Below are positions 1 to 9,892 of a stretch of DNA of 64,000 nt, piece after piece. The notes below the pieces were generated by a model that did no database searches, was not told where the DNA came from, and saw only the letters and a program-made list of their open reading frames with translations. Within the stretch, counting starts at the first letter, position 1. Each line of letters opens with the position of its first letter. The stretch is from Heterodera schachtii. Lineage: Eukaryota; Nematoda; Chromadorea; Rhabditida; Heteroderidae. A program made the translations under genes and the position numbers. Where the stretch lies: assembly GCA_023374025.1 (NCBI GenBank), contig SIJG01000036.1:572777-636776 (forward strand). The letters are read 5' to 3'.

Positions 1-47
1 CTCGGGTGGATTCAAATGGAAAATTTGGTTGGCAATTAAACTAGAGA

Positions 48-302
48 ATGCCCATTTTAATTCCATTTTTAGGCATTGAGCTCAGACTGAAGAAGGAGAA
101 AAAGGGATTTTCGTTTTTCTCTTCGAAAGATGCCAATGTCAAAGGCAAAATTGTGCAATTCGGTGCTGAACACGTCGCGCAACGAGTGTTTGAGCACATT
201 CTTCGCGCTGGGAATACGGTGTCGCGGATTAACGTTCTTTGTACGAATGAATCCCCACCATTTCTCTCCCCCTCTTTCGCCTTTTTTGCTTTTCAATTCT
301 AA
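48..302. other. Possible coding exon, strand unresolved
   Basis: All three overlapping frames are open here: two on the plus strand and one on the minus strand. The codon make-up looks more protein-like than the AT-rich DNA downstream. The plus frame contains KIVQFGAEHVAQRVFEHIL and the minus frame contains NVLKHSLRDVFSTELHNFAF; neither is recognised as a family. The region is cut by the window edge, so upstream exons cannot be seen. It could be a terminal exon of a gene lying outside the window or a chance open stretch. Confidence 0.25.
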
Positions 303-493
303 TCAATGCTTTTGAACTCTTTTTTGATCACGGCTTTGTGCCTTTCGCTTTACATTCTTCTCGCTTTTTGCTGAATCTTTCATGGACTATATATTCATAA
401 CACAAAATACGTATCATTTGTACATTTTATTATAAATGTCCGGTAGAAAATAAATGTGAAAATGTTCCTTTTATTAGAAACAAATCACCAAAA

Positions 494-1776
494 TACCGTA
501 TTATCTCTAATTATCCCCCTGTCTCCATTAGTCCCCCCATCTCCATTAATCCCCCCCCCCCTTTCTGAGGAGGTTGAACAATTATCCCCCGTCTCCATTT
601 ATCCCCCCGGGGGATAAATGGATTTTTTATTTTCGAAAAAAATTTTTTCTTAAAAAAAAGAATTAATTCAAAAGCGAAACTCATTTAAATGTTTAATAAA
701 TATGAAAAAATAATACAGAAAATTCACTACTTCACCGGGATCCGAACCTGACCCCCCCCCCCCCCCCCTCAGAATTATGCCTCAGGATCCCGATTATGCA
801 GGTTTTCTGAGGCATTAACGAAGTCCTAACCAAAATCTAATTTTAAATTCTTGATCAGCGCTCTAAAATACCCCAAAAATATAACGCATTTTCCACTTGG
901 TTTGAGGCTTCTACGTGACTTTTATTATGCCTTTTTTTTTGCCTTTTTCGGGATTTTCGTGCCTTAAATACCTTTTTTGGCATTTTTCCCGAAAAATTCC
1001 ATTAAAAATGTAATAAAATTCAGAAAATACACCCCTATGAATTGAAAATTTTCCTTATTCGTAAAACATAATAAAATATAATAATCATTTAAATGACCAA
1101 AATTAAGTTGTTTTGGTTAAGTTTTACGTGTTTTTCTCCCTAAAAATCCTTAATAAAAAAATTTTATATGCCTTTTTCGGGATTTTCGTGCCTTTTCATG
1201 ACTTTTTTCAAATTTTTGGAGTGCCTTTTTCGTGATTTTTGGTGACTTTTTTTGCGAGCTCTACTTATAATGCAAAAAATTCCGGATTTTTCTAGTTTTT
1301 AATTTATGAAAACCTTTTCAGAACAGTTCTGAATTTTTCTGAAAAATCGAAAATTTCCAGAATTTCTGGAAAATTTTTTTTGCATCCTAAAATTAGAAAA
1401 ACCAAATTTTAAGCTTTATTCCACTAACACTATCCAATCCAACCCTGAAGTGAGTTATAAGTTTCAATTATTTCCCGGGCACAAAAAATGTTCCAAATTT
1501 TCTGAAACGTGAAATAAGGTTCATTTTGTTCTATATTTTAGGGATTTTGTCAATGTTTGGTTAATATTTAGGCATTTTTCATGAAAAATTCATAAATTTT
1601 TTAACAAAATGCAAAAAAATATTTTTTGGCGAAATGTTCAAAAAATTTTCATTAAATAGTTCGCTCGAAAAATATTCCCCCCGTCTCCATTTATCCCCCC
1701 GTATCTATTAATCCCCCCCTTTCTGAGAAGGTTGAACATTAATCCCCCCGGGGGGATAATTAGAGATAATACGGTA
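494..1776. mobile_element. Non-autonomous inverted-repeat element with TA ends (Tc1/mariner-like MITE)
   Basis: A perfect 26-bp terminal inverted repeat occupies 494-519 and 1751-1776 and reads inward from TACCGTATTATCTCTAATTA. The outermost TA fits a TA target duplication, as made by Tc1/mariner transposases. Just inside each end lie related pyrimidine-rich blocks with CCCCCGTCTCCATT repeats and a GTTGAACA motif in the same orientation at both ends. The interior is AT-rich with repeated GCCTTTTTCGGGATTTTCG motifs near 935 and 1170. No transposase reading frame is present, so the element would need a transposase from elsewhere. Confidence 0.75.
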
Positions 1777-1810
1777 TGGCCCGTTAGCCATTTCTAGTAA
1801 ATAAAAGTAG

Positions 1811-1920
1811 AGAAATTTTTTACTAATGATTTTATGAATTTTTTTAACTTATAACTTTGTCAATAATAGACCGAATAAAACCATTTTATTTATGCTTATT
1901 TTGAAGAGAAAATTCAGTAG
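1811..1920 (+). repeat. Dispersed repeat, copy 1 (second copy at 63611-63718)
   Basis: This AT-rich stretch is similar in order and spacing to 63611-63718 at the other end of the window. Both contain CTTATAACTT, then TCAATA, TAGACC, AAAACCAT and GAAAATTC. The copies are in the same orientation and diverged. Neither has a clear open frame, and the family is not recognised. Confidence 0.5.
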
Positions 1921-2092
1921 TTTTTACAAGGGACCAAAAAAATTCAAAATTATTTCTATTTTCAACATTGCAGATTTGACTAAACACGTTCAGCTTTTAC
2001 CAAAAATGAGCAACCATGTAATTGTGCGTATTCTTGAGATTATTGGTTTGTTTGTTTGTTTTTTGGTTCTTCAATTTAAACTTTTGTTACAG

Positions 2093-2218
2093 CAGCTGAC
2101 GAAGCCTACTGGCGAACCCCAGAAAGTCCGGGCTGTGCGTGTGGACCCCCCACACACAGAAGTTATCATGAAAGCAAGCGGAACGTACCAAATTGACCAA
2201 CTTGTTGCCTTCAATGTG
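2093..2218 (+). CDS. Candidate internal exon of an unrecognised gene
   Basis: This stretch is bounded by a consensus acceptor (TTTTGTTACAG before 2093) and a consensus donor (AAT|GTGAGT after 2218). It is open in one frame as QLTKPTGEPQKVRAVRVD...IDQLVAFN. Its base composition is less AT-biased than the flanks. A possible downstream piece at 2812-2890 reads LLKKEKLYKQKFNDWLGG before a stop, but no consistent splice joins the two. The product is not recognised, and a decayed gene is possible. Confidence 0.35.
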
Positions 2219-2968
2219 AGTTCTCTGCTTAAAATTTTATCATAACCTGGGGCGGGTGGACTCAGTTTAAACTGAAGAATACTTGTAACTTACCAAATTC
2301 GGCCCAATGTTAAGTCATTTGTCTCAAGTATGTACATGTATTCTTCGGTTTTCCGGGGTTTATATTGGTAGTCACGTAATAACTAATTTTTTCCCTGTAA
2401 ATTTGAAAGACGCAGTGGCCAAAATGTCTTTTTATTGCGTGGCTTTCCTACCCCCTCCCCCCCGTCGAAGACTTTGCTTCTTTGAATTTAGCAAACAAAA
2501 AAAACATTGTTGTATAATTACGCATTTAGGAAAATCCGGACAAAACTCACATTCAGAAGTGCTTCAAGAACAATTGATTTGATAAAAATAAATTTGAAAA
2601 ACGTATGTAATTCTTTTTGAAAGCGCCAATAAAAAAGCACATTTCTATGTATCATTGTTGGATTACTTGTTTAATTTGTTTCCTATTTTTTCGATTTAAA
2701 TTATTTTTTTCTGTTACCAATTTCGTTGAGCAACAGTCGTCGAACGCCGCTTCCTCCGACATTAGGCAGCAACAAACGAAGTTTTTATCTGACTTAGCGA
2801 TCTACTGAAGAAGGAGAAACTGTACAAACAGAAGTTCAACGACTGGTTGGGTGGCATAACATTTGCGAGGTTTGAGGAGTTGACGTAGTAAAATTAAAGA
2901 AAGCAGAGAGATTTGAAAGGAAAAAGGAGGGGGAGAATAATAGCAGATTAATGCAAATAAAAAAGAGC

Positions 2969-3429
2969 GGTAATGGTTACTTTTACTGGTCCCATAAAAA
3001 AAAAGAATAAATAAGGCGGTTTTTTTGCGGTTCTTTGTTCCACTCGGGGGTTATCGGGGCCGCTGATCACGAATATGACATCAGATTTGAGCAATTTCTA
3101 AACCAGGACCTGAATTCAAACAAAAAATCGGAAATTCACATTTTAATGAATTTCGAATTTTTCGTTTAAAAAAGTCTTATGTTGTGATCTTTTATTACAG
3201 GATTGATGGCTTTCAGTTGGTTTCCGTGCACTTAAGCCGTTTTTGAAATATAAATCCAAATTTCGAAAAATTGATTTTCGATTTTTTGTTCGAATTCGGG
3301 TCCGGGTTTAGGAATTGGTCGAAATGGATGTCATATTCGTGATCAGCGGCCCCAATAACGCCCGAGTGGAACAAAGGACCGCCTTATTTATTTATTTTTT
3401 TCATGGGACCAGTAAAAGTAACCATTACC
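2969..3429. mobile_element. Fold-back (palindromic) element with 8-bp target duplication, copy A
   Basis: Long inverted arms run inward from GGTAATGGTTACTTTTACTG at 2969 and from its complement ending at 3429. The arms carry the shared core GCTGATCACGAATATGACAT. The flanking octamers are aaaagagc (2961-2968) and aaaaaagc (3430-3437), which differ at one base and so look like a slightly diverged 8-bp target duplication, as made by hAT-type transposases. No coding capacity is present. The element lies upstream of the 3' end of the dehydrogenase gene. Confidence 0.8.
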
Positions 3430-3748
3430 AAAAAAGCGGAGCGAAAAAAATTCGAGCGTAAAGATAGCCTAATGAAATCTATTTAGTTGAATCATTTGCG
3501 AATTGGACCGGGTGTACTAAATGCGAAAAGGGGAGGGGGGTAGTCACGTGAACGCCTTAATTTAGAGGGTTATCAATCATTTTAGCACCCACCTGTCACT
3601 ATATAGAATAATTTATTCATTTAAAAGCCTGTAAAAATGAAAATTATCATAATTGGATATTAGCGCATTTGGCAGTGATAAGAAACGAATGGAAAAACTG
3701 ACAATTGGCACTTATTGTCAGATGTTGTCTTATTAAGGCACAAATTCG

Positions 3749-5604
3749 TCACTGATATTTTGAAATGATCGTCTGAAGATCGACTTTTGGTTGTCCGAAT
3801 TTGATTCCGAGTTTCTCCCGCACGGTTTCGAGGACGGACACAACGGCCATTGATTCGTCCAATCCCATCACGTCGCTCTGTTCTCTCTCTGTAACAAATG
3901 CATGGGTCATCCGAGTCTCGGACAATGGGCACCAAATTGGGGACCCAAAATGCCGTTTCTTGGCCATTTTCCCTTTTTTGGTGGTTCGTTCGTCTCTCAC
4001 CCTTCTCAATGCATTCCCACACGTGGTCAGCTTCGTAATTCAGTCCACAACTTCCGTGGAAGACAAACTCCGCCGGCTGTGCCGGTCCGAATTCGCCCTT
4101 TCTCTCTGGGAATGCAAAGTGTTCGTCATGCCATTCGGCCTTTCGATGCGTTTGCAATTCGCTCCGACTGCGCAAATCGGTGGACGTCCAAAAGCGTTCC
4201 GGCAATTCCAAAAGACTGCCATTTTCAAAGGTCACCGAAGCATTCGAATTTGTCGACAATTGGCCATTGTAATGGCAAACGGAGTGACCGCCGCCCTCAA
4301 AACGCAAGACAATGCATGCCCAATTGTCAACACCTGAAAAGGGGGAAAACTCTGTCAATAAATTGCACCAATTTTCCTCTAAACTACGCCCGTTCCGAAA
4401 AAACAGACAAATGATGACGGTGCCTTTAGTGGCTAGTCATTTGTAACTTTTGTCCAAAAACCCTTTCAAAAACAATGTACGAACCGTCCTCAGCAGACAC
4501 ATCGCCGATCACTTTCACGTCAATCACTTTTTTGCCCTCAAAAACAAAAGTGGCGAAATCGACGGTGTAACAGCCAATGTCCACCAGGGGACAAATTCCA
4601 TTGGAAAGGTCGCGCCGTTTGTCGGGCTAACCAAAGGGGGACAAAATGCACTAACTGACTAATAATCACACAAAGCATTTAATCGGTCGACTCACTAATT
4701 TTTGACTGAAATCCACCGAGACCAATTTGGGGCTGCCCATCTGTCCGTCGCGCACCGTTTGTCGGATCTTCTGCCAACTCGGAAAGAAACCGGACCAAAA
4801 GCCCTGAAAATGGGCATTTTAGCCTGATTTGTTGGTCTTTGCCATTTCGGTAATACTGCAAAATTGTGATTCAGACGAAAAATAAATTTGATTTTAGTTT
4901 TTCCAGGGTAAAAAGTGCTATATTACGATTTGAGTCCAGATTTTGTAAAAATCATTGGGTTCATGGGTTCGAATCCGTTTGGCTGCGGTCGATCCCCAGC
5001 AGGAAACCACAATTCTGCTGTATTACAGCCATCTTTGCATTATTACTTCCATCACAAAGAGTTTCTTTCCCTCCCTTCGATTGATCGTTTTTTGCACCGT
5101 TTGGACAACCGAAAGTTCGGCGCTCGAATAAACCATTGGCTTTTCGCACAACACACTTTTGTGGTGTTCAAGTGCGGAAATTATAAGGGGCAAATGGGTG
5201 CTGTTAATGGTGGCGATGTAAACGACATCTGACGAAAGGGAATTAATTAATTAATTAATTGCCTAATTAGTTAATTGTCCATCTAGCGAAGCACGGCCAA
5301 AACCGAACCGAACCGAACTCACCCACGTCGTCATCCTGCAGCAACTGCTCGTAGTCGCCATAAGCCTTGACCTGTGCGCTGTTCAGGCCAACCTTTTGGA
5401 TGAATTGCTGCGCCCTTTCCACGGAATTCGAAGTGGCCACGGCGGTCACCTCAAAAAAGGAATTGAAAAAGTGCCACATTTTTGCGGCACTTTGTTCGGG
5501 TGTTGACAATAAGCCATCGCAAGCACAAAATCATTGGCAATGTTCCCCAAGCCGATGATACCCCAGTGCAATTCGGCACGCTTCCTTTGGGCGGACGAAG
5601 GCAT
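3749..5604 (-). CDS. DHDH: Trans-1,2-dihydrobenzene-1,2-diol dehydrogenase-like oxidoreductase
   Basis: This is a Gfo/Idh/MocA-family NADP-dependent oxidoreductase of the dimeric dihydrodiol dehydrogenase type, expected to be cytosolic. Exons, 5' to 3' on the minus strand: 5604-5491, 5449-5323, 5228-5047, 4803-4696, 4626-4485, 4333-4001, 3888-3749. All phases agree, giving 381 aa against about 335 in vertebrates. Residues about 14-26 form the Rossmann motif (WGIIGLGNIANDF). VLCEKP at about residues 110-115 is the conserved cofactor/active-site signature. LVDIGCYTVDFATFVF and YEADHVWECIEK match the C-terminal substrate domain. The first intron is only 41 nt (5450-5490). The start is the only ATG preceding the Rossmann motif in frame. 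The substrate is not known from sequence alone. Confidence 0.92.
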
Positions 5605-6088
5605 TTTGTGGACAAAAAACTGAAAAGTTTCGGAAAAAGCGAAAGAAAGAACGAATAAAAAGTTTATTTGGCAAAATGAAGGAAGAAATGGAAAATTGGG
5701 AAAAATAAAAACCGAACAAAACAAAAATAAATAATTGACCAAAAATCAAAAGCACAAATAAAAAGAAGGAAAAGGCAAAAAGTAATAATTAAATTGATGA
5801 GAGACTCTTTTAATTGTTAATTGGATAATCGCCTTTATTAATCGTCGCTAATTGCTTTGATTCGATTTGGTTTTCAACAATTTTCTTTTAATGGATGAAA
5901 TTCACTCAATTTGTTGCTTTTGCTGCGTGTTTATTTCGCTTAATGTTTACCCATTTTTAAATGTTGGACAATTCCAATCGAATTCCAAACACAGTGATCA
6001 GCAAAACATTTGTCGCAGAATTAATTAGGTAAAGCAGAAAGAAAGCCCAATTATTCATTCAAAATGTTTTAAATGATTATCCTATCAG
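5605..6088. other. Intergenic AT-rich spacer
   Basis: This spacer lies between the 5' end of the minus-strand dehydrogenase gene and the first visible exon of the plus-strand gene beginning near 6089. It is AT-rich with no convincing exon. It probably holds the dehydrogenase promoter and could hold an undetected first exon of the next gene. No TATA-like site stands out. Confidence 0.5.
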
Positions 6089-7305
6089 AGATTTGTGCCA
6101 TTTTGCGGCGCATTTGGGGCAAAACGACGGACAAAAGTTGCGCGACCAATGTTTGCCGTCGCTTTCCGACCGGACAAAACTTCTGCACGAACTTTGCGAA
6201 TGCGAACCCCAGCTGATGCCCTATCTCATTGCTGAATTCAAACCAATTTTCAGGTCTTTAATTAGGCGTGGATTGGTCAACTAAAGAAAATTTAAAAAAA
6301 ATTTTGGATGTGTCCTGAAAACTCGGCTTTTCCTTTGGTGATCCCGATTTTCCCAAAAATTCCGGCCCATTCTATGCCATTCATTGATGACTGTTTGGCA
6401 TTTCCTCAGGGCCATCGTCGATGCCTTTGCCTCTCATTTCGATGGACCACCTAATGCCGAGATGGCAATGGCCCCGGCTGATCAGATTTTGTGCCATTTT
6501 CTCGCGGTCGTTTCTTCCCTGCTAAGTTTTGATTTCGGCGCTTTCTTCGAGGACATTTGCGGCGTCGACCGCTTTTTGTCGCTTTGTTTCGCCTCAATTG
6601 GCCAAATGAATGCGAATTCGATGGCCATCACTTTGAATTGCCTCGGTCTTCCTTATTTTTTCCCCATTTTCTCATTTATTCCCCCATTTTCAGTCCGTTT
6701 TCTCTCTTCCCTCCGCTCGTCCGTCCCTTCTCTTCCGCCCCTTCCGTTCGCCGTTTCTTCCGTTTCTCTTCGCGTCGTCGCGCATTATTCCGCCGCCAAT
6801 TTCTCCGATTTTGCTGTTTTCGTTTTGCAAAATTCACTGAATTCCGATTTGATCTGTTCACTTTGGCAATTTCTGCATGCGATGAGCGCAGACGAAATTA
6901 CTGCCGTAAAAATGCGAATTTTTATATGAATTTAAATTAAGGCCGTAAATGCAATTTTCCTTTAAAATTGACTCCCCCCCCCCCCACTTTTTTTTCGTTT
7001 TCATTTTGTCCATTTCCCTTTGCTTCGTCCATTTGGTTGTTCTCCAGGTCGCTCTGTCCGACTTCGTCCCTTCGTTCGTCCCTTTGATCTCCGCTGATCC
7101 GTCAATTCTCTCGCAGAAATTCCCTCGGGCACCAATTGGGGGCGGCGGGGAGAAAAAGCCTTTGCCACTGCTCACATTGTCCAATTTGCTGCTTCACAAT
7201 TCAGCGCTAAACTCTGCCGATTTCCAACAAATTTCGGCACTTTTGCAAAAGGAAATTGGAAAAGAAACGGAAGAGAAAGAAGAAGAAGGAGCGGACGAAG
7301 TGTAA
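6089..7305 (+). CDS. Unrecognised multi-exon gene, 5' end not found
   Basis: Four exons join in phase: about 6089-6253, 6410-6645, 6694-6905 and 7048-7305, ending in TAA. The 48-nt gap 6646-6693 is also open, so it may be retained. The product contains helical, hydrophobic stretches such as LMPYLIAEFKPIFRAIVDAF and ICSLWQFLHAMSADEI, and a Glu-rich C-terminal tail. This would fit an alpha-helical repeat protein, but I do not recognise the family. No in-frame ATG precedes 6089, where a TATCAG acceptor is present, so at least one upstream exon is missing from the model. A decayed 5' end is the alternative. Confidence 0.6.
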
Positions 7306-7721
7306 AACGGAAGCAATAGCACAATACAGGCATAATATTGTTCGACTCTTCACATTTACATTTTCTTTATTGTTTATTTTTGTAATTTTTATTTATAAAA
7401 TCCCAAAATGCCATCAAATTGGTACTAATGCCACGGCATTTCCTTTGCTCGTTTCGTTTTCCTTAGCTTACCCTTTGATCACTTTCATCCTCTGAACTGA
7501 TCACTGCCCTTCGTTCTCCTGCGTTTGTTTTTCCTTTTCCGTCTCCAATTCAATCAGTTCCCTTTTTCTTTCCCTTTTTTCGATGGATTGCGTTTGCCCC
7601 CCCCCCCCCCCTCAAATTTCAAATTGCGCTTTTCTCATCCCTCCGTCCGTCCGTTTATGCTCCGCGCCGGTTTTTCTCTCCGCTCATTTGCTGCTCGTTT
7701 TAATTGAGGCTATTTGCAAAA

Positions 7722-7826
7722 TGGCGAAGAAAGGCGAGGGAAGGGACGCCGACAAATCCAAGCCAAAGCCGAGGGAAAAGCCGAGCAAATCAGCCCAATT
7801 CAGAAGCAATGGGAAAAGCGAATGAA
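7722..7826 (+). CDS. Possible 34-residue Lys-rich small ORF
   Basis: The ATG sits in a good context (GCAAAATGGCG) and opens a short frame, MAKKGEGRDADKSKPKPREK and on, ending in TGA. The peptide is strongly basic and low in complexity. It lies between the unrecognised gene and the collagen gene. No splice partner is evident, and it may be part of an untranslated region. Nothing indicates a function. Confidence 0.2.
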
Positions 7827-8183
7827 TGGACAGAGGAGAGAGAGAGAGAGAGAGAGAAGAAAAAATATTTAAAGGGCAGGGAAAAAAGAAAAAAACAAAG
7901 GGAATAAATGTTAACAAATTGTGCAATAATTCAATTAACCATAATATTCTTCTGAGTGAATTTGTGTTTTGAAGTGTCCTTTCCCCGAGCGTTTTTCCCT
8001 TCCATAAATCTCTCAAAATCCCTCAGCCCATTCATCCCCCCCCCCCCCCCCTCTTTCAGTTGTTTGGTGCTTCTTATGGTTTCAAATTCGAAAATGAATC
8101 CCTTTTTCCATTTTTTTATTTTGTTTTAATAATAATTAAAATATTTTGGCAAATTAATTCATTAGCCCATTAAATTGTGAGAA

Positions 8184-9485
8184 ATGCCGAAGGAAACTCA
8201 GCTTATAGCGGCGGTTGGGGGTGGATGTTGTGCGATTGTTCTCGTCGTTTGTTTGGCGGTGATTCCGCAAATTTATTGGGACATTCGTCGGCTGAACGAC
8301 GAGGTGAAAGGGATGGATATTTTGATGGGTAATAAATATTTTATTTTAAAGGTAATTAACGGTGTCCAATTTTTCCGTGACGAAACGAACGCGGCATGGG
8401 ACCAACTGATGCAAGTCCAATTGATGGGAATGGCATCATCGGCTGCATCCACTGCAGCACCGGCACATCCCTTCACGAGTTTGGTGGACCGTCTCCGACG
8501 ACAGACCGACCAATACGTCGGGTTGCCATCGTGGTAAGGAAAAGCCGGCGGGAAAAGGACAAAAGTTCGACAAATTGAGGTGCCAATGCCACCCAGTTAA
8601 ACCGCAATGCCCTCCGGGCCCACCGGGACCGCCGGGAGAGCCAGGCCAAGACGGACAGTCGGGCCAAATTGGCACTCCGGGGGAGGACAACACGCAAATG
8701 CACAGCCAAATTCAATGCCCGGGGCCAACGGACACGGCGTGCATTAAGTGTCCAGCAGGCACTTAAGATGAGTTAGAAAATCAAATAAAAGCCAATTATT
8801 AGGCCCTCAGGGCCCACTCGGGGCGGAAGGACCGCGAGGCAAAGAAGGACAGATGGGGAAGGCGGGGGAACCGGGAAAGAGTGGCCAAAACGGAGCACGA
8901 GGAGAGCGGGGAGAAGCGGGCGAAGTGGGGCCCAAAGGACAGCCGGGGAAAGAGGGGACGCCGGGGGAGCGGGGAAAGGACGGAACAAAGGTAAAACAAC
9001 AGAGGAGGGGGGGGGGGGGTTAATTAGCGAATGCCTTGGAGAAAACGATTGGACCGAAAGTGGAAGAGCAACTGAAAATGGCACTTTGAAGGCAATGCCA
9101 GGACAGCCGGGCCCAAAGGGACGCCCGGGGCCGCCGGGAAAAAAAGGCGCGCCGGGGATGAAAGGGCGAAACGGCGAGCAAGGGGCGGTGAGTGTTTCAT
9201 GATCAACTAATTAATTAGGCAATTAATTTGTTTGTTCAGCCCGGAGCACAGGGACCTCCAGGAAAGCCGGGCCAACCCGGACAGAACGGACAGCCGGGCA
9301 AAGCTGGGCCAAAGGGAGTGCCGGGACTGCCAGGAACGGACGCGGGTGGGTTATCGGAGACTAAAAATGTCAAAAAAGCATTTTTTTTTAATTCAATTCC
9401 AATGCCAAACGCATTGCTCCTGCTAATTTTAGCTTATTGTCCATGTCCAAAGCGATCGGCAGTTTATGTCAACCGATTTACATAA
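8184..9485 (+). CDS. Nematode cuticle collagen
   Basis: This is an extracellular structural protein of the cuticle made by the hypodermis. Exons: 8184-8533, 8580-8758, 8803-8990, 9092-9187, 9240-9345, 9433-9485; 323 aa, typical for the family. The order is classic. An N-terminal membrane-spanning signal anchor (residues about 9-31) precedes the cuticle-collagen N-domain. A dibasic subtilisin-type cleavage site RLRRQ follows, then Cys-flanked Gly-X-Y blocks, and a C-terminal [12 protein letters not shown] cysteine knot. Intron 2 (8759-8802) begins with GC, not GT; using it restores an unbroken CPAGPQGPLG collagen frame. Near 8329-8351 an intron-like stretch stays open and is read through here. 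Its neighbour, the Nudix gene, is convergent. Confidence 0.95.
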
Positions 9486-9892
9486 AGAAAAAGTGGAAAA
9501 AGAGAAGCAAAATGAAATGGGAAGGAAAAAAAAGAAACAAAAGGAAGAAGCATATTAATTATTCAATTAATTTAATATTATTTTATTTCGTTAATTATTA
9601 ATATTAAAAAAGGGTAAAAATCTAATTAATTATATTAGGAATAATTTGAGAATGAATTTTTAAACATTGCAAATTTTACAACACAAATTCAAAAAATGGA
9701 CGGTACATAAAGCGAAATGTTAAATAATAAAATGAAATTATACAAATAATTTTAGGGTGAATTTTGGAATTGCCGGACACATTTTTGGCAATTTGGGAGA
9801 AATCACCCAAATTCAAAAACTCGTAAAAATATCAATTAAATTTTAATTTGGTCTTTGATCATCGAATTGTCTTTCTTTCTTTTGAACACCGA
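9486..9892. other. Convergent intergenic region
   Basis: This AT-rich region holds the 3' flanks of the plus-strand collagen gene and the minus-strand Nudix gene. No open frame, repeat family or structured RNA is seen in it. Confidence 0.6.

Noticed and set aside
723..745. GGTTCGGATCC on the minus strand inside the TA-flanked element, resembling a tRNA T-arm
   Set aside because: No other tRNA feature could be found around it.
4960..5010. B-box-like GGGTTCGAATCCG, suggesting a tRNA
   Set aside because: No A box or cloverleaf upstream; it lies at the edge of a dehydrogenase intron and exon.
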